NCBI GenBank assembly: GCA_017354065.1
Contig: JAFMRN010000066.1
Location: 1 to 9,644, forward strand
Direction of reading: 5' to 3'
Source of the DNA: Solirubrobacterales bacterium
Lineage (GTDB): Bacteria > Actinomycetota > Thermoleophilia > Solirubrobacterales > Solirubrobacteraceae
Length of the DNA: 9,644 bases
Numbering within the stretch: position 1 is the stretch's first letter; each line of letters begins with the position of its first letter. The notes under the pieces were generated by a model. The model saw only the letters and a program-made list of their open reading frames with translations, did no database searches and was not told the DNA's origin. A program made the translations under genes and the position numbers. This document shows, one piece after another, positions 1 through 6,443 of the stretch.

Positions 1-353
1 AGCGCGGCGGAAAAGAAACGCTGCTGCTGGGCCTCGCTGCCGCTGGCCTTCAGCGCCTCGATCACGCCGAAGTGGGCCTGGGGGATCTGCGCCACGGCGG
101 GGTCGGCGGTCGCGATCAACCGGAAGATCTCGGTGACCGTCCCGCGATCCGCGCCGGCGCCGCCATATTCGGGAGGGACCGTGATGCCAAGCAGCCCGGA
201 CTCGCGCAGCGCCCGCAACGGCCCGTAAGGCACTGCGCGGTTGGCGTCGCGCTCGACGACTCCGACGCGGATCTCTGTGGCGAGCCGCGCGGCTGCCGCG
301 TGCGCCTGTGCGCTGCTCGCGATCACGGGCGGAGTGGTGGCGGTGGTGCTCAT
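1..353 (-). CDS. SfnB-like flavin monooxygenase / acyl-CoA dehydrogenase-fold protein (partial, N-terminus)
   Basis: The N-terminal 117 codons read leftward from an ATG at 353-351, and the rest lies outside the window. The protein has a short Ala/Thr-rich leader, then the helical N-domain typical of the acyl-CoA dehydrogenase fold. Visible motifs are VVERDANR (33-40), RESGLLGITVPPEYGGAG (49-66) and the IPQAHF motif (92-97), which I associate with the SfnB 'sulfur acquisition oxidoreductase' family (DszC relatives). These use reduced flavin and oxygen on organosulfur compounds rather than dehydrogenating acyl-CoA. SfnB is linked genetically to dimethylsulfone use, but its exact reaction is not settled. 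The gene is a paralogue of the gene at 8950. An in-frame GTG seven codons upstream is an alternative start; neither start has a clear ribosome-binding site. It diverges from the NtaA/DszA-type gene at 480, so the two probably share a control region. Confidence 0.82.
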   Translation of the reverse strand, partial: MSTTATTPPVIASSAQAHAAAARLATEIRVGVVERDANRAVPYGPLRALRESGLLGITVPPEYGGAGADRGTVTEIFRLIATADPAVAQIPQAHFGVIEALKASGSEAQQQRFFSAA

Positions 354-479
354 ACGGTCAGCACCGAGTGTCACGGGCGCGGCCTGAGGGCGAAGCGCCT
401 GCCAGCCAGGCTTCCACCAAAGGGGCAGACGGGCCTACGAATCCAAGAAAGCCGATCAACTAACTCTAATATCGCCAGC
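354..479. promoter_or_regulatory. Divergent control region between sfnB-like gene and LLM operon
   Basis: This 126-base gap separates two divergent starts. Its right end is AT-rich. A TAATAT box at 467-472 fits the TANNNT -10 pattern and ends 7 nt before the A of the ATG at 480, with no Shine-Dalgarno sequence, so the plus-strand transcript is probably leaderless. I see no convincing -35. At 454-470 lies GATCAA followed by a T-N11-A spacing (T456 to A468), resembling the LysR-type site proposed at 5215-5231. The reverse complement of the same GATCAA reads TTGATC, a possible -35 for the leftward gene, but its -10 is weak. A small imperfect dyad sits at 393-413. The boxes were found by eye only. 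Confidence 0.45.
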
Positions 480-1820
480 ATGTCCAAGTCGCGTCAGCTG
501 CACCTCAACGCTTTCATCCACGACATCGGCCACCACGAGGCTGCCTGGCGCCTGCCGGAGTCGCGGCCGCTGGACACGGTCAACGTCGAGCACTACATCT
601 CCGTCGCGCAGCTGGCCGAGGCCGCCAAGTTCGACTCGGTGTTCTTCGCCGACGGCCCGGCGCTGCTGGGGGACCCGCGGTACCGGCCTGTCGGGATCCT
701 CGAGCCGCTGACGCTGCTGGGCGCGCTTGCGGTCAGCACCTCGCGGATCGGCTTGATCGCCACCGCCTCCACCACCTATGACGAGCCCTACAACCTGGCC
801 CGCAGGTTCGCCTCACTCGATCACATCAGCCGCGGGCGTGTGGGCTGGAACATCGTGACGACCGCCAGCAACGATGCCGCCCGCAACTTCGGACTGGACG
901 ATCAGGCGCTGCACCGGAATCGCTACGAGCGCGCGGAGGAGTTCCTCCAGGTTGCCACCAAGCTTTGGGACAGCTGGGAGGACGGCGCGCGGATCGCCGA
1001 CAAGCAGGCCGGCGTGTTCGCGGACGCCGAGCAGATCCACAGCATCGATCACAGCGGGGAGTTCTTCCAGGTCGCGGGGCCGCTGAACGTGCCGCGCACC
1101 CCCCAGGGGCGGCCGCTGCTGGTTCAAGCCGGGTCGTCTTTGAGCGGACGGATCTTCGCCGGCCGCTGGGCAGAGGCCGTGTTCACCGCGCAGCGCTCAC
1201 TGGCCGAGGGCCAGGAGTTCTACGCCGATCTGAAACAACGGGCCGAGGAGGCCGGCCGCCGGCGCGAGGACATCACGATCCTGCCCGGGATCGTGCCTGC
1301 GATCGGCTCCACCGAGGCCGAGGCGCGTGAGCGCGAGCAGGAGTTTGAGGAGCTGATCATCCCGGCCTACGGGCTGCGCCAGCTGTCGCAGTTCTTCGGC
1401 GTCGACCTGAGCGACGCGGAGCTGGACGCGCCGCTGCCCGAGGTTCCGGAGGAGGACCAGATCGAGGGGCACAAGAGCCGTTCAACGCTTGTCGCCGAAC
1501 TGGCGCGGCGTGAGCACCTGACCGTAAGGCAGCTGATCGGGCGCCTGGGCGGCGGCCGTGGTCACCGCACGTTCGCCGGGACACCGGAGCAGCTGGCCGA
1601 CGACCTCGAGCTGTGGCTCGAGAACGGCGCGGCTGACGGGTTCAACATCATGGCGCCGGCGATCCCGGGGGATCTGCAGACCTTCATCGACCACGTGCTG
1701 CCGATCCTGCGGGCCCGCGGGCTGTTCCGCGAGGACTATGAGGGCGACACGCTGCGCGAGCACTACGGGGCTGAGCGGCCCGAGAACAGCCTTGCCGCGC
1801 TCAGTGAGGTCGCGGCATGA
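480..1820 (+). CDS. NtaA/SnaA/DszA-family FMN-dependent monooxygenase
   Basis: A 446-residue luciferase-like (TIM-barrel) monooxygenase, the usual length for the NtaA/SnaA/DszA family (about 440-460). These enzymes use FMNH2 from a separate reductase to cleave C-S or C-N bonds, for example DszA on dibenzothiophene sulfone and NtaA on nitrilotriacetate. Seen directly: QLHLNAF at the N-terminus (6-12), FDSVFFADG (51-59), RGRVGWNIVT (118-127), RNFG (135-138), RYERAEEFL (148-156), the flavin-phosphate-region motif VQAGSS (215-220), GTPEQLADDLE (367-377) and GAADGFNI (383-390). The overall pattern matches DszA well, but the substrate cannot be read from this. The frame is open back to base 72, but an upstream start would lie inside the divergent gene. 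ATG 480 matches the family N-terminus and has a -10 box 7 nt upstream. The gene overlaps the next paralogue by 4 nt. Confidence 0.9.
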   Translation: MSKSRQLHLNAFIHDIGHHEAAWRLPESRPLDTVNVEHYISVAQLAEAAKFDSVFFADGPALLGDPRYRPVGILEPLTLLGALAVSTSRIGLIATASTTYDEPYNLARRFASLDHISRGRVGWNIVTTASNDAARNFGLDDQALHRNRYERAEEFLQVATKLWDSWEDGARIADKQAGVFADAEQIHSIDHSGEFFQVAGPLNVPRTPQGRPLLVQAGSSLSGRIFAGRWAEAVFTAQRSLAEGQEFYADLKQRAEEAGRRREDITILPGIVPAIGSTEAEAREREQEFEELIIPAYGLRQLSQFFGVDLSDAELDAPLPEVPEEDQIEGHKSRSTLVAELARREHLTVRQLIGRLGGGRGHRTFAGTPEQLADDLELWLENGAADGFNIMAPAIPGDLQTFIDHVLPILRARGLFREDYEGDTLREHYGAERPENSLAALSEVAA

Positions 1821-3202
1821 GTGCCGCGCGGCGGCGGCCGCTGAGCTTCTCGGCGTTCGTGATGAACACCGCCTCCCACATCACCCACGGGCTGTGGCGC
1901 GACCCCGCGGGCGGCCAGATCGACTTCAACTCCCTGGATCTGTGGGTCGACCTGGCCAAGCAGCTGGAGGCTGGCGGCTTTGACGTGATCTTCTTTGCCG
2001 ACGTGGTCGGCGTCTACGGGGGCTACCGCGGCGGCTGGGCGCACCACGCCGAGCTGGGCCTGCAGATCCCGAGCAACGACCCGCTGGTGATCCTCTCAGC
2101 GCTCGCCTCCCACACAGAGCACCTGGGGCTCGCGTTCACCGCCGGTCCGATCCAGGAGCCGCCGTTCAACTTCGCGCGCCGGGTGGCAACGCTGGACCAC
2201 GCGTCGAACGGACGGATCGCCTGGAACATCGTCACCAGCGTGCTGGAGAACGCGTGGCGCAACTTCGGGCATGACAGCCGCCTGGCCCACGACAGCCGCT
2301 ATCAGCTCGCCGAGGAGTACGTGGACGTGCTCTACAAGCTGTGGGAGGGTTCCTGGGAGGATGATGCGCTGCGCGCGGACCGCGCCAGCGGCATCTACGC
2401 CGACCCGTCAAAGATCCACAAGATCAACCACGTCAGTGACAACTACCGGGTGGAAGGCCCGTTCCTGGTGTCACCGTCGCCACAGCGCACCCCGCTGCTG
2501 TTCCAGGCCGGGTCCTCACCGGCCGGGCGCAACTTCGCGGCGCGCAACGCGGAGGCGCAGTTCATCGTCTCGCCCGATCCCGACAACGCGCGGAAGCTGA
2601 TCGACGACACGCGCGGGCTGGTTGCCGGCCACGGCCGTAACCCGGACGATCTGCGGTTCTTCCAGGGCCTGTCCTTCGTGATCGGATCCTCCGAGGCGGA
2701 GGCACGCGCCAAGGAGGCGGAGCTTGAGGAGAAGATCGACGTGGACGGGATGATCGCCCACTTCGGCGGCAGCCTCGGCGTCGACCTGGGTGAGTACGAG
2801 CCCGACACGCCGATCGACGTGATCCACACCGAGGGCGGCCAGAGCGGGCTGGCGTGGCTGCGTGAGAGCGCGGGCGGGCGCACGCCGACGCTCGAGGACG
2901 TTGTGCGCCTGCGCGCGAAGAACACGCGCGTGGTCGGCACGCCGGAGCAGATAGCCGACGCGCTGTGGCGCTGGCGCGACGCTGGAGTCGACGGGATCAA
3001 CGTCGTCAACTCGACGATCCCGGGCTCCTACACGGAGTTCATCGAATACGTGCTGCCGGTCCTGCGTGAGCGGGGGCTGGCGCGGAAGCGCTATGAGCCC
3101 GGAACGCTGCGGGCCAAGCTGTTCGGCTCCGACCGCCTGTCAGCGCGCCACCCGGCCGCCCGTTACCGCGGGGCGTTCCGTCCGGCCGCTGCGCTGAGCT
3201 GA
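1817..3202 (+). CDS. NtaA/SnaA/DszA-family FMN-dependent monooxygenase (second paralogue)
   Basis: A 461-residue luciferase-like monooxygenase of the same family as its upstream neighbour. Motifs are FDVIFFADVVGVY (55-67), NFARRVATLDHASNGR (118-133), IAWNIVTS (134-141), RNFG (148-151), RYQLAEEYVDVLYKLW (161-176), FQAGSSPAGR (229-238), VVGTPEQIADALW (372-384) and DGINV (392-396). It ends with a family-typical SDRLSARHPAARYRG segment (438-451). The start ATG overlaps the previous stop as ATGA and has GAGG at 1806-1809, 7 nt upstream, so translation is probably coupled. The two adjacent paralogues differ widely in sequence, which suggests different substrates or successive steps rather than a recent duplication. 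The natural substrate is unknown; sulfur scavenging is inferred from the neighbours. Confidence 0.9.
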   Translation: MSAARRRPLSFSAFVMNTASHITHGLWRDPAGGQIDFNSLDLWVDLAKQLEAGGFDVIFFADVVGVYGGYRGGWAHHAELGLQIPSNDPLVILSALASHTEHLGLAFTAGPIQEPPFNFARRVATLDHASNGRIAWNIVTSVLENAWRNFGHDSRLAHDSRYQLAEEYVDVLYKLWEGSWEDDALRADRASGIYADPSKIHKINHVSDNYRVEGPFLVSPSPQRTPLLFQAGSSPAGRNFAARNAEAQFIVSPDPDNARKLIDDTRGLVAGHGRNPDDLRFFQGLSFVIGSSEAEARAKEAELEEKIDVDGMIAHFGGSLGVDLGEYEPDTPIDVIHTEGGQSGLAWLRESAGGRTPTLEDVVRLRAKNTRVVGTPEQIADALWRWRDAGVDGINVVNSTIPGSYTEFIEYVLPVLRERGLARKRYEPGTLRAKLFGSDRLSARHPAARYRGAFRPAAALS

Positions 3203-3207
3203 AAGGC

Positions 3208-4263
3208 GTGGCCGGGCTAACGCCGCTGTACTACATCCCCAATACCGTCGAGCCGGGGCATCGCGGTGATGACACGGTTGAGGGGTGGGGCAGCCTCGAG
3301 TACTCCACGGAGCTGGCCCGGCTCGGGGAACGCCACGGCTGGGACGGCGCCCTGATCGGGACCGGTTGGGGGAGGCCGGAGACCTTCACTGTGGCGACCG
3401 CACTGGCGGCGCGCACTGAGCGGTTCGCGCCGCTGATCGCGGCCCGGCCCGGCTACTGGCAGCCCGCCCAGTTCGCGGCGGCGATCGCCACGCTCGACCG
3501 CCTGACCGGCGGACGCGTACTTGTCAACGTCGTCTCCGGCGTCGACACCCCCGGCGCCTACGGGGACAGCGTGGTCGACCAACCGGGACGCTACGCGCGG
3601 ACCGCCGAGTTCCTGGAGATCGTGCGCCGCCTGTGGGCCGGAGAAACAGTCGATTTCGACGGCGAGCACTTCCGTGTCAGCAACGCGACGCTGCCCCTGA
3701 CGCCCGAGCATCCGAGGCTCTATTTCGGCGGCGCATCGCCCGCCGCTGAGTCGGTTGCCGCCGCGCACGCGGACGTGCAGCTGTTCTGGGGGGAGCCGCT
3801 GGACGGTGTCGCGGAACGCATCGCCCGGCTGCGGGCGCTGTCTGAGACGGTCGGGCGCGGGCATCTGCCGTTGGAGTTCGGGCTGCGGATCACGGCGCTG
3901 GTGCGCGACACCAGTGAGCAGGCGTGGCGCGACGCCGAGGCCAAGGTCGCGCGCATGGCCGAGGGCTGGAGTGAGGCAGGGGTCTCACATGACCCGCGCT
4001 TCGCCGTCGGCCAGCGCCGGGTGACAGAGCTCGCTCAGCAGGGTGAGGTGCTCGACTCCTGCTTGTACACCGCGCCCGCGAAATACGGGGGCGCCGGTGC
4101 CGGCACGACCTGGCTGGTCGGCTCGGCGGACGAGGTGGCCGCCGCGCTGGCGCGCTATCACGCGCTCGGGGTCAGCCATTTCATCATCTCCGACACGCCC
4201 TACCGGGAGGAGATCGTCCGCCACGGCGAGCAGCTGTTGCCGGCGCTGCGGGCCCTGGTCTAG
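3208..4263 (+). CDS. SsuD-like LLM flavin monooxygenase with altered active site
   Basis: A 351-residue luciferase-like protein closest to the alkanesulfonate monooxygenase (SsuD) branch. Visible landmarks are LDRLTGGRVLVNVVSG (96-111), RYARTAEFLEIVRRLW (128-143), LYFGGASPAA (171-180), FWGEPLDGVAERIARLR (193-209), FGLRITALVRDT (224-235) and GTTWLVGSADEVA (299-311). Aligned by eye with E. coli SsuD, Cys54 becomes Arg56, His228 becomes Thr229, Tyr331 becomes Thr330, and Arg297 falls in a Gly/Ala stretch (about 294-299), while Arg226 is kept as Arg227. It is therefore unlikely to be an ordinary alkanesulfonate monooxygenase. The GTG start lies 5 nt after the preceding stop. AAAGG is only 1 nt from the start, too close for good initiation, so coupling to the upstream gene is likely. 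Its TAG stop overlaps the convergent lysR stop. Confidence 0.85.
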   Translation: MAGLTPLYYIPNTVEPGHRGDDTVEGWGSLEYSTELARLGERHGWDGALIGTGWGRPETFTVATALAARTERFAPLIAARPGYWQPAQFAAAIATLDRLTGGRVLVNVVSGVDTPGAYGDSVVDQPGRYARTAEFLEIVRRLWAGETVDFDGEHFRVSNATLPLTPEHPRLYFGGASPAAESVAAAHADVQLFWGEPLDGVAERIARLRALSETVGRGHLPLEFGLRITALVRDTSEQAWRDAEAKVARMAEGWSEAGVSHDPRFAVGQRRVTELAQQGEVLDSCLYTAPAKYGGAGAGTTWLVGSADEVAAALARYHALGVSHFIISDTPYREEIVRHGEQLLPALRALV

Positions 4264-5180
4264 GCAGCGGCCGGCGTCGTCTCGGCCAGCTGGGCGGCCT
4301 CACTCAGGAACAGCGCGTGCAGGTCCTGGGCGCCCCGGGGCTGGACGCCGGAGCGCCGGCGGTGCAGGACCATCTGGATCTCGGTATGGCCGACGCTCAG
4401 GGGGCGCCAGGTGATCACGCCGTGGCGCACCAGCGGGTCGTCGGTCACGCTGAAGCTCGGCAGCACACAGCTGCCGAGCCCCTCGGCGACCATCAGCTTG
4501 CCCATCTCGGCGCCGTCAGTCGTGTAGCTCACCGCCGGCTGGCGGCCGTCCAGCAGGCGATGGACGTAGCGGTGCATCAGATAGCCGGCGCGCATCAGGA
4601 TCAGCGGCTCTGACAGCAGCGCGTCGATGTCGATCACGCTGAGCTTGGCCAGCGGCGAGCCGGGGCTCAGGACGACCACAGGTCGGCCGCGCAGCAGGAT
4701 CTTGGAGTCGAGGTCCGGGGGCAGGTCATCACCGGCGAGGTAATTCAGCAGGCCCAGGTCGAAGCTGCCCTCGCGCAGGCCCTTCTGGATCGCATCACCC
4801 TGGGCGCTCAGCACCTGCACCTCGGTCTCGGCGTGATCGCGGCGGAAGCCGCGCATCACCGAGGTGACCAGCGGCACGGTCGCGGCGTTGACCGTTCCGA
4901 CCCGCAGCACGCGCGTGACCTGGTGCTGTTGGTTGGCGACCTGGCGCACGCGGTCGATCGCCTCGATCGCGGTCCCGATCAGCGGCAGCAGCTCGCGGCC
5001 CTGGTCGGACACCGCGGCCCCGGTGCGGCCGCGCTCGAGGATGTCGACGCCCAGCTCACGCTCCAGGTTGCGCACGGTCGCACTCAGCGCGGGCTGGGAG
5101 ATGTGCAGTTCCTCGGCAGCCTTGCGGTAGGAGCCGAGCCGGGCGATGGTGGCTACGTACTCAAGCTGTTCAGAGCGCAC
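4260..5180 (-). CDS. LysR-type transcriptional regulator
   Basis: A 306-residue LysR-type regulator of standard length. The N-terminal winged helix-turn-helix spans about residues 1-60 (YRKAAEELHISQPALSATV at 18-36, then LERELGVDILER at 39-50), followed by a linker helix to about 88 and a periplasmic-binding-like effector domain from about 91 to 295. The start is a GTG with GAGG 8 nt upstream (plus-strand bases 5189-5192). It is transcribed away from the ssuD-sfnG operon and sits between two organosulfur monooxygenase units, the classic position for a LysR activator of the divergent operon. The effector is unknown. By analogy with CysB/Cbl it might sense sulfate status, but nothing in the sequence shows it to be CysB itself. 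Its TAG stop shares a CTAG with the convergent gene at 3208-4263. Confidence 0.93.
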   Translation of the reverse strand: MRSEQLEYVATIARLGSYRKAAEELHISQPALSATVRNLERELGVDILERGRTGAAVSDQGRELLPLIGTAIEAIDRVRQVANQQHQVTRVLRVGTVNAATVPLVTSVMRGFRRDHAETEVQVLSAQGDAIQKGLREGSFDLGLLNYLAGDDLPPDLDSKILLRGRPVVVLSPGSPLAKLSVIDIDALLSEPLILMRAGYLMHRYVHRLLDGRQPAVSYTTDGAEMGKLMVAEGLGSCVLPSFSVTDDPLVRHGVITWRPLSVGHTEIQMVLHRRRSGVQPRGAQDLHALFLSEAAQLAETTPAAA

Positions 5181-5200
5181 GCTGGGAGCCTCAAGCCGTA

Positions 5201-5242
5201 ATAAAGGGAAACTTGATCAAGATTGTTGAGAAACTCTATCAC
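5201..5242. promoter_or_regulatory. Putative LysR operator and promoter of the ssuD-sfnG operon
   Basis: An AT-rich island inside the 117-base lysR/ssuD divergent gap. It holds the perfect palindrome CTTGATCAAG (5212-5221) and, overlapping it, TCAA-N5-TTGA (5217-5229). The latter has the T-N11-A spacing and partial dyad of LysR-family boxes. A second T-N11-A (5226-5238) follows one helical turn downstream, as expected for an activation site. A possible plus-strand promoter is TTGATC (5213-5218), 18 nt, TATCAC (5237-5242), with the operator overlapping the -35. The motifs are seen in the sequence; their function is inferred. Confidence 0.5.
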
Positions 5243-5268
5243 CCCATCGATCATGTGTATTTGACCGC

Positions 5269-5278
5269 CCGGCGCCGG
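5269..5278. repeat. 10-bp GC palindrome in the ssuD leader
   Basis: CCGGCGCCGG is a perfect palindrome about 20 nt before the ssuD start. It could form a small hairpin in the leader or be a chance result of high GC content. It follows a TTGACC (5261-5266) for which I see no matching -10. Confidence 0.3.
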
Positions 5279-5297
5279 TCCCGGATCCTCCAGGGAA

Positions 5298-6431
5298 ATG
5301 GCTGTTCACCCACATTGGTTCCTGCCCACAAACGGCGACTCACGCAGCGACCTGAGCCTCGGCAACGCGGTCGGCTCGGAGGGCAGCCGGGTCCGCGACG
5401 GTTCCGGTGAGCGGGCCCCGGACCTCGGCTACATCGGGCAGATCGCAAAGGCGGCTGAGAGCCTCGGCTTTGAGGCCGCGCTGACGCCGACCAGCTCCTG
5501 GTGTGAGGACGCCTGGGTGATGACGGCGGCGCTGACACAGCAGACATCGCGCTTCAAGTACCTGGTCGCGTTCCGTCCCGGACTCGTCTCACCGACGCTG
5601 ACCGCGCACATGGCCGCGACCTATCAGCGCCTGTCCGGCGGCCGGTTGCTGTTGAACGTCGTCACCGGCGGCGACGACCTTGAGCAGCGCCGCTTTGGTG
5701 ACCAGCTGTCAAAGCCCGAGCGTTACGCGCGCGCGGCCGAGTACCTGCACGTGTTCCGCGAGCTGTGGAGCGGTGAGCGCGTCGACTTCCGGGGCGAGCA
5801 CATCGAGGTTGAGGGCGCCCAGATCATCCCGCATGAGGTCTTTCCAGAGGTCTTCCTGGGCGGCTCCTCGAGCCCGGCGATCGACGTTGCCGCGCGGTAT
5901 GCCGACGTGTACCTGACCTGGGGTGAGCCGCCGGAGCAGGTGGCGGCGAAGCTCGACGCCGTGCGTGAGCGGGCGGCCCAGTACGGGCGTGAGCTGCGTT
6001 ACGGGATCCGCCTGCACGTGATTGCTCGCGATACCGCGGAGGAGGCGTGGGCTGAGGCCCAGCGGCTGCTCGACGGCCTGGACCCCGAGCAGATCAAGCG
6101 CGCGCAGGCGATCCAGCGCGCCTCCCAGTCCGAGGGCCAGGCGCGGATGGTGGCGCTACACAACGGGTCCACCGACGGCCTTGAGGTGTACCCGAACCTG
6201 TGGGCCGGCGTGGGCCTCGTGCGCGGCGGCGCCGGCACCGCGCTGGTCGGCAGCCACGAGGAGGTCGCCGACCGGATCGCCGAGTACCACGACCTCGGGG
6301 TCGAGGAGTTCATCCTGTCCGGCTACCCCCACCTGGAGGAGGCTTACCGGGTTGGGGAAGGCGTGTTGCCGGTCCTCGGTGCGCGTGGTTTGCTGGCGTC
6401 TGCACAAACCGCACAAACACAGTTGACTTAG
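5298..6431 (+). CDS. ssuD: FMNH2-dependent alkanesulfonate (methanesulfonate-type) monooxygenase
   Basis: A 377-residue SsuD/MsuD orthologue. It cleaves the C-S bond of alkanesulfonates with FMNH2 and O2, giving sulfite and an aldehyde. The match to E. coli SsuD runs end to end: HWFLPTNGD (6-14), CEDAW (69-73), RLSGGRLLLNVVTGGD (111-126), FLGGSSSPA (186-194), YLTWGEPPE (205-213), GIRLHVIARDT (236-246), NLWAGVGLVRGGAGTALVG (300-318) and SGYPHLEEAYRVGE (341-354). Residues equivalent to SsuD Cys54, Arg226, His228, Arg297 and Tyr331 are all present (Cys69, Arg238, His240, Arg309, Tyr343). An insertion of about 14 residues (roughly 15-40) follows PTNGD. The ATG fits the family N-terminus, though AGGG lies only 2 nt upstream. 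It is first in an operon with DszC/MsuC-like and sfnG genes, where methanesulfonate is the likely substrate. No SsuE/MsuE reductase is in the window. Confidence 0.95.
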   Translation: MAVHPHWFLPTNGDSRSDLSLGNAVGSEGSRVRDGSGERAPDLGYIGQIAKAAESLGFEAALTPTSSWCEDAWVMTAALTQQTSRFKYLVAFRPGLVSPTLTAHMAATYQRLSGGRLLLNVVTGGDDLEQRRFGDQLSKPERYARAAEYLHVFRELWSGERVDFRGEHIEVEGAQIIPHEVFPEVFLGGSSSPAIDVAARYADVYLTWGEPPEQVAAKLDAVRERAAQYGRELRYGIRLHVIARDTAEEAWAEAQRLLDGLDPEQIKRAQAIQRASQSEGQARMVALHNGSTDGLEVYPNLWAGVGLVRGGAGTALVGSHEEVADRIAEYHDLGVEEFILSGYPHLEEAYRVGEGVLPVLGARGLLASAQTAQTQLT

Positions 6432-6443
6432 GGGAGAATCGCA

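Noticed and set aside
393..413. Imperfect dyad in the left intergenic region
   Set aside because: It needs a 2-base bulge, has only 5-7 paired bases, and is expected by chance in this GC-rich sequence.
72..479. Open frame extending the 480-1820 gene upstream by 136 codons
   Set aside because: It overlaps the divergent SfnB-like gene, the translation has no family similarity, and the family N-terminus begins just after ATG 480.
2443..3009. 188-codon minus-strand open frame
   Set aside because: It lies wholly inside the second NtaA/DszA-type gene with a Ser/Arg-rich shadow composition.
480..3202. Full dibenzothiophene desulfurisation (dszABC) cluster
   Set aside because: DszA-like and DszC-like proteins are present, but there is no DszB-like desulfinase and the sfnG/ssuD context points to small organosulfur compounds.
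3217..3864. 215-codon minus-strand open frame
   Set aside because: It is a shadow of the SsuD-like gene with low-complexity Arg/Gly content and no domain.
5213..5410. Small plus-strand open frame starting in the lysR/ssuD gap
   Set aside because: It runs into ssuD in another frame, has no ribosome-binding site, and its start sits in the promoter/operator region.
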